Origin: Calditrichota bacterium
GTDB taxonomy: Bacteria > Electryoneota > RPQS01
DNA: 64,000 bases
Reading direction: 5' to 3'
Assembly: GCA_020637395.1 (NCBI GenBank)
Contig: JACJWA010000001.1
Span: 1,240,001-1,304,000 of the forward strand
Each line of letters starts with the position of its first letter. The first letter of the stretch is position 1. Made by a program: the position numbers and the translations under genes. The notes under the pieces are model-generated. The model searched no databases and was not told where the DNA came from. It saw only the letters and a program-made list of their open reading frames with translations. This document shows positions 60,343 through 64,000 of this stretch, in pieces.

Positions 60343-61359
60343 CTATATGAGCCGCGTCTGGTCCGCGACTGTCCGACGAACACCAAAGTGCTCAAATGCG
60401 CGAATCGTCGCCTGACGGCCGCGCGAGGTTCTTTCCAAAAATCCTTGCCGGATGAGATAAGGCTCGCAAAGTTCTTCCAGCGTACCTTCATCTTCTCCGA
60501 CGGTGACAGCAAGTGTTCCCAAACCAACAGGGCCGCCGCGAAATTTTTCAAGCAGTGCAAGCATCAAACGCTTGTCGAGATCATCAAGTCCATAATCGTC
60601 AATCTCAAGCAGACGCAGAGCCTCGTTCGCCAACTCGGGAGTCACGACCGCCGCGTTCTTGACCTGTGCCACATCCCGGACACGGCGCAACAGACGATTC
60701 GCGACGCGGGGAGTCCCACGTGATCTTGAGGCTATCTCACGCAAGCCGTCTTCGGTGCAGTTTGTGTTCAGAAGTCGCGCGGTGCGGCGCAGGATCTCAA
60801 CCAACTCCTCCGGTGAATAGTAGTCAAGCCGAAGTGTAACGCCGAATCGTGAACGCAAAGGCGATGTCAAGAGTCCCGCTCTCGTCGTTGCGCCTACCAG
60901 TGTAAACTTGTTCAGGTTCAACTGCAGCGTGCGCGCGGCGGCACCTTTGTCAATCAGAATATCCAGCCGGAAATCTTCCATCGCCGGATACAAGTATTCT
61001 TCAATGCTCGAATTTAGCCGGTGAATCTCATCCACGAAGAGAATATCACCGTGCTGCAAGTTGGTTAACAAACCCGCTAAGTCGGCAGGCCGTTCAAGTA
61101 CAGGGCCAGTCGTGACGCGCACGTTTGTGCCCATCTCTTGGGCGATCAGGTGCGACAGCGTGGTCTTGCCCAGCCCCGGCGGTCCGTAGAACAAACAATG
61201 ATCAAGTGCTTCGCCGCGTTCGCGTGCCGCCTGCAAGAATATTGAAAGCTGCTCTTTGACCTTCTGCTGGCCGACAAACTCAGAAAACGTGTTGGGCCGA
61301 AGACTCAGCTCAACAACTTGTTCATCTTCCTGCAAAACGGGTTCGATTAGGCGCGGCAT
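60343..61359 (-). CDS. ruvB: Holliday junction branch-migration helicase RuvB
   Basis: A 338-residue AAA+ motor: Walker A GPPGLGKT at 59-66, Walker B DEIH at 110-113, GATTRAGLLTSPLRSRFG with the arginine finger, GTPRVANRLLRRVRD, and the winged-helix end IRQGFLERTSRGR. Drives branch migration with RuvA. ATG directly after the ruvA stop. Confidence 0.98.
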   Translation of the reverse strand: MPRLIEPVLQEDEQVVELSLRPNTFSEFVGQQKVKEQLSIFLQAARERGEALDHCLFYGPPGLGKTTLSHLIAQEMGTNVRVTTGPVLERPADLAGLLTNLQHGDILFVDEIHRLNSSIEEYLYPAMEDFRLDILIDKGAAARTLQLNLNKFTLVGATTRAGLLTSPLRSRFGVTLRLDYYSPEELVEILRRTARLLNTNCTEDGLREIASRSRGTPRVANRLLRRVRDVAQVKNAAVVTPELANEALRLLEIDDYGLDDLDKRLMLALLEKFRGGPVGLGTLAVTVGEDEGTLEELCEPYLIRQGFLERTSRGRQATIRAFEHFGVRRTVADQTRLI

Positions 61360-61944
61360 TTAGTTCTTGCGCAAAGCAAATTTGATAATCTGTTCGACGT
61401 CTTCAATGTTCTGCGCACGCGCCGTTTCGAGACTCTTTTCAATCTCGGCAGGCGAGAGTCCCAGCGCTTGCAAGGCCTGTCGTGCCTGTATCACCGCAGA
61501 GGTGCCGCTTTCGGATGTCGAAATGGGCCACTCAATTGAGACTCCGCCAAACTTCTTTCCAAGCTCGAGCACAATCCGGTCTGCGATCTTCGCTCCGATT
61601 CCGCGCACGGCTTTCAGCCTGGCGGAATCTCCTGCGGCGATCGCTTCGCGTAGATCGGTTGCGGGCATACCAGACAGCATCGTGAGCGCGAGTTTCGGTC
61701 CGACTCCGCTGATGGAAATCAATTCATCGAAGACCCAGCGCTCGTCGCGAGACGAGAACCCGAACAGCTCGAACTGCTCTTCACGAACAAACAATCTTGT
61801 GTAAAGTTGCGCGTCACTTCCGACGGACGGCAGTTTGTCGTAGGTGGTCAAGGAAACTCTGGCCGAGAAAGCGACGCCGTGAACATCAATGACGATTTCG
61901 GCGGGCGACTTGGCAACGATGCAGCCATGCAGAGCATCAATCAT
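61360..61944 (-). CDS. ruvA: Holliday junction DNA-binding protein RuvA
   Basis: A 194-residue protein: N-terminal OB fold (IVAKSPAEIVIDVHGVAFSA), helix-hairpin-helix pair (ISGVGPKLALTMLSG and VRGIGAKIADRIVLEL), and domain III binding RuvB (ARQALQALGLSPAEIEKSLE). ATG overlaps ruvC by four bases. Confidence 0.97.
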   Translation of the reverse strand: MIDALHGCIVAKSPAEIVIDVHGVAFSARVSLTTYDKLPSVGSDAQLYTRLFVREEQFELFGFSSRDERWVFDELISISGVGPKLALTMLSGMPATDLREAIAAGDSARLKAVRGIGAKIADRIVLELGKKFGGVSIEWPISTSESGTSAVIQARQALQALGLSPAEIEKSLETARAQNIEDVEQIIKFALRKN

Positions 61945-62456
61945 GCGCGCGAGGCCAGGAGTTTCGGATTGCGAATCGAAGTTGCTGTAATCGCTATCGC
62001 GAGAGCATCAGAGATGTCTTCTTCACCACGGTCAAACTCGATACCGAGCATCTGACTGACCATATAGCTGACTTGCTGCTTAGAACTCGCACCGCTTCCC
62101 GTCACAGCCATCTTCACTTCGCGAGGAGCAACATCCATGACCTGCTTCGTGGCCCGCTGTATCGCCAGTACTGCACATCCCCGCGCCTGCCCCAATTTCA
62201 GAGCCGACATTGCGCCTGTGCCAACATACCCCGCTTCCACCGCACCGCGAGTCACAGAGTGCTTTTCACAGATCGAAGTGATCTGATCAAACAGGTACGT
62301 GAGTCGCACCGCCATCGGTTCGGCAGGTTTCGTGCGCAATCTGCCGCTGTCCACGTAGATCAGCTTTGATCCCTGCTTACTGATCACACCCCAGCCCGTG
62401 CAGGTCAACCCCGGATCAATGCCGATGATGATTTCAGAAGTGCCGGCCGGTGACAT
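61941..62456 (-). CDS. ruvC: Crossover junction endodeoxyribonuclease RuvC
   Basis: A 171-residue resolvase. Catalytic acids D14 (IIGIDPGLTCTGWGV), E74 (GAVEAGYVGTGAMSALKLGQ), D147 and D150 (EEDISDALAIAIT) are all present. Cuts Holliday junctions with RuvAB. ATG overlaps the yebC stop by one base. LexA regulation of this cluster is not apparent; no SOS box seen. Confidence 0.97.
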   Translation of the reverse strand: MSPAGTSEIIIGIDPGLTCTGWGVISKQGSKLIYVDSGRLRTKPAEPMAVRLTYLFDQITSICEKHSVTRGAVEAGYVGTGAMSALKLGQARGCAVLAIQRATKQVMDVAPREVKMAVTGSGASSKQQVSYMVSQMLGIEFDRGEEDISDALAIAITATSIRNPKLLASRA

Positions 62457-63205
62457 CAGGCCAAGCTTTCAATCAGTGCGTCGTCCATTTCATAGTTGGA
62501 ATAGACGTTCTGCGCATCGTCAATCTCTTCAAGCAGCTCGATGATGGTCAAGACCGACTTGGCGGAATCTGCGGCTTCAACCTTGACCGTATTGTTCGGA
62601 ATGTACGATAGCTCAGCAGAATCCACCGTTTTGCCCGCATCTTCCAGTGCGCCTTTGACGGTGTAAAGATCGCCCGTCGCGCAGAAGACTTCCCAAACTT
62701 CTCCACCGTCTTTCACATCGGTCGCACCCGCTTCGAGCGCGAGCATCATCACGTCTTCTTCTTCGCCCTGACTCTTGTCGAGAGTCAAATAGCCGAGTCG
62801 CTCAAACATCCACGACACTGCACCGGCTTCAGCCATGGATCCGCCGCGCTTGTTGAAGATCGCGCGTATCTCGCCGACAGTGCGGTTACGGTTGTCCGTC
62901 GCACATTCGATCAGTATCGCGACTCCCGCTGGTCCGTATCCTTCGTACAGGATTTCTTCAAGAACCTGTCCGTCAAGTTCGCCCGCGCCTTTCTTAATTG
63001 CCTTCTCAAGATTCGCGGCCGGCATGTTGGCGGCCTTTGCGGCATCCACTGCCGTGCGCAATCTGGGATTGCTGTTCGGATCAGATCCACCCATTCGGGA
63101 AGCGATTTGGATTTCGCGAATGAGCTTGGTAAACACTTTGCCGCGAGCGGCGTCTATCTTCTCTTTTTTGCGACGGATCGTCGCCCATTTACTGTGACCG
63201 GACAT
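62456..63205 (-). CDS. yebC: YebC/PmpR family regulatory protein
   Basis: A 249-residue TACO1/YebC protein: MSGHSKWATIRRKKEKIDAA then RGKVFTKLIREIQIASRMGG, YEGYGPAGVAILIECATDNR then NRTVGEIR, and FNKRGGSMAEAGAVSWMFER. Proteins of this family are described both as transcription regulators and as translation factors for proline-rich stalls. Its place just before ruvC is a common bacterial arrangement. Confidence 0.96.
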   Translation of the reverse strand: MSGHSKWATIRRKKEKIDAARGKVFTKLIREIQIASRMGGSDPNSNPRLRTAVDAAKAANMPAANLEKAIKKGAGELDGQVLEEILYEGYGPAGVAILIECATDNRNRTVGEIRAIFNKRGGSMAEAGAVSWMFERLGYLTLDKSQGEEEDVMMLALEAGATDVKDGGEVWEVFCATGDLYTVKGALEDAGKTVDSAELSYIPNNTVKVEAADSAKSVLTIIELLEEIDDAQNVYSNYEMDDALIESLA

Positions 63206-63237
63206 GCTCTATGCTGCTTGTTGAGAATGAACTTTGT

Positions 63238-63645
63238 TTAGGCCGCCCGGTTCTTGCCGACCCATTCTTTGATGTACTCAATGGGTTCGGTTGTGGGTGT
63301 ACCGGGACCGAATAACTTACCGACTCCCTGCTTCTCCAAGGCCTCCATGTCCCCCTTGGGGATGATTCCTCCGCCGGTCAGCAGGACGTCGCCGATGCCC
63401 TTTTCGTTCATGAGCTTCAGCACGGCGGGGAAGAAGGTCATATGCGCGCCGGAGAGGATGGATAGAGCGACCACATCCACATCCTCTTGCAGGGCGGCGG
63501 TAACAATCATGTCAGGAGTCTGGCGGAGGCCAGTGTAGATGACCTCCATTCCAGCATCGCGAAGTGCGGCAGCCATTACCTTGGCTCCGCGGTCGTGGCC
63601 GTCCAATCCGGGCTTGGCCACTAACACTCTGATTTTTCTATCCAT
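63238..63645 (-). CDS. mcmA2: Methylmalonyl-CoA mutase, B12-binding (C-terminal) subunit
   Basis: A 135-residue cobalamin-binding Rossmann-like domain. The base-off motif D-x-H-x-x-G is at D15, H17, G20 (KPGLDGHDRGAKVMAAALRD), with SILSGAHMTFFPAVLK and VLLTGGGIIPKGDMEALEKQ. This is the separate B12 subunit that completes the TIM-barrel subunit at 762-2411; same-family domains also occur in isobutyryl- and ethylmalonyl-CoA mutases. ATG with no ribosome site: TAAAAT and five C precede it. Upstream of yebC by 32 bases. Confidence 0.93.
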   Translation of the reverse strand: MDRKIRVLVAKPGLDGHDRGAKVMAAALRDAGMEVIYTGLRQTPDMIVTAALQEDVDVVALSILSGAHMTFFPAVLKLMNEKGIGDVLLTGGGIIPKGDMEALEKQGVGKLFGPGTPTTEPIEYIKEWVGKNRAA

Positions 63646-63730
63646 GGGGGATTTTATGACAAGTTAAAAGCTAGATAAACTCTGACCCTCGCAAATTGCA
63701 CGTTTTCATCCAGCTAAACGTCAAATATAC

Positions 63731-63766
63731 AAAAAAAAGGGCCGGAAATCAATGACTTCAGGCCCC
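63731..63766 (-). terminator. Intrinsic terminator after the Clp ATPase gene
   Basis: On the minus strand GGGGCC-T-GAA, a nine-base loop, TTC-C-GGCCCT, then eight T. It lies 19 bases after the Clp stop and isolates the mcmA2-yebC-ruv transcript. Confidence 0.87.
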
Positions 63767-63784
63767 GTGTTTGTGAAATGTAAC

Positions 63785-64000
63785 TCAGGCGATTTCGGGG
63801 TGTTCATCACGGTTGCTGACCGTTAACGAAAGTTCTCCGTTGGAGGCCTGCGCCTCCACCGTCTGGCCGGACAGGACGGTTCCGCCCAAGATGGCCTCGG
63901 CCAAGGGATTCAGCAAGAGGGTCTGAATGGCTCGTTTCATGGGTCTGGCTCCGAATACAGGGTCATAACCGTTTGAGAGAATCAGGTCCTTGGCCCCTTG
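63785..64000 (-). CDS. clpB: ClpB-type ATPase chaperone, C-terminal end only
   Basis: The last 71 codons of a gene that continues past the right edge. NGYDPVFGARPMKRAIQTLL followed by LNPLAEAILGG is the C-terminal D2 small-domain motif of ClpA/B/C ATPases (GYDPxYGARPLKRxIQ). The ending (VSNRDEHPEIA) is acidic and short, as in ClpB. ClpB reactivates aggregated proteins with DnaK. ClpC cannot be excluded from this fragment. Confidence 0.85.
   Translation of the reverse strand, partial: QGAKDLILSNGYDPVFGARPMKRAIQTLLLNPLAEAILGGTVLSGQTVEAQASNGELSLTVSNRDEHPEIA

Noticed and set aside
1..64000. Insertion sequences, prophage or integrated islands
   Set aside because: No transposase, integrase or flanking repeats; composition and operon style are uniform across the window.

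Overview
The window is a gene-dense bacterial chromosome segment of roughly 55% GC (by eye), with no mobile element, CRISPR array or rRNA. Genes are packed into long co-oriented runs joined by 1-4 base stop/start overlaps (ATGA, GTGA, TTGA, TGATG, TAATG). Nearly everything is on the minus strand; the exceptions are a plus-strand block at about 26.6-32.1 kb (tRNA-Asn, crcB, glgB, a transporter, an aminotransferase) and one gene at 49433-50287. No gene-free stretch exceeds 300 bases; the longest is 37802-37971, which holds the nuoJ promoter.

The organism has an outer membrane (lpxK, lipoproteins, several predicted beta-barrels), peptidoglycan (murI, ddl, an amidase), complex I and the MEP isoprenoid pathway. 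A complete Bat aerotolerance operon, a DUF2723 membrane protein, and DUF4835-like and DUF4270-like proteins point to the Fibrobacteres-Chlorobi-Bacteroidetes superphylum, most likely a candidate phylum near Bacteroidota rather than Bacteroidota itself. This placement is inference from gene content; no 16S or marker phylogeny is available here.

Layout, left to right. 1-12.0 kb (minus): one run reading purE, polyprenol-P-sugar synthase, GT2, accA, hotdog thioesterase, epimerase, a 53-residue basic protein, a helicase-nuclease that fuses MrfA and MrfB, biotin carboxylase, biotin carrier, methylmalonyl-CoA mutase catalytic subunit, and birA (cut by the window edge). 12.1-16.8 kb: outer-membrane protein, DUF2723 membrane protein and another GT2. 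16.9-25.5 kb: MoxR, DUF58, BatD-like, BatA, B, C, D, E and a SPOR-type lipoprotein. 25.6-26.5 kb: TPR lipoprotein, HIT protein, 31-residue basic peptide. 26.6-32.1 kb: the plus-strand block. 32.1-37.8 kb: nuoJKLMN. 38-49.4 kb: envelope and housekeeping run (lpxK, nrdR, glyA, barrel plus lipoprotein pair, LAB_N protein, rho, murI, amidase, two barrels). 49.4-60.3 kb: DUF4835-like gene, lexA with an SOS-type promoter, dtd, ribBA/E/D, ddl, gltX, ispF/D, queA. 60.3-63.6 kb: ruvB/A/C, yebC and the B12-binding subunit of methylmalonyl-CoA mutase. The C-terminus of a ClpB-type chaperone enters at the right edge.

The points most worth a second look are the single-polypeptide MrfA-MrfB repair enzyme with its small basic upstream partner, a pair of mutually exclusive RNA hairpins in front of purE, a predicted leaderless gene whose start codon overlaps that of its divergent neighbour, and a 31-residue peptide resembling very small ribosomal proteins.
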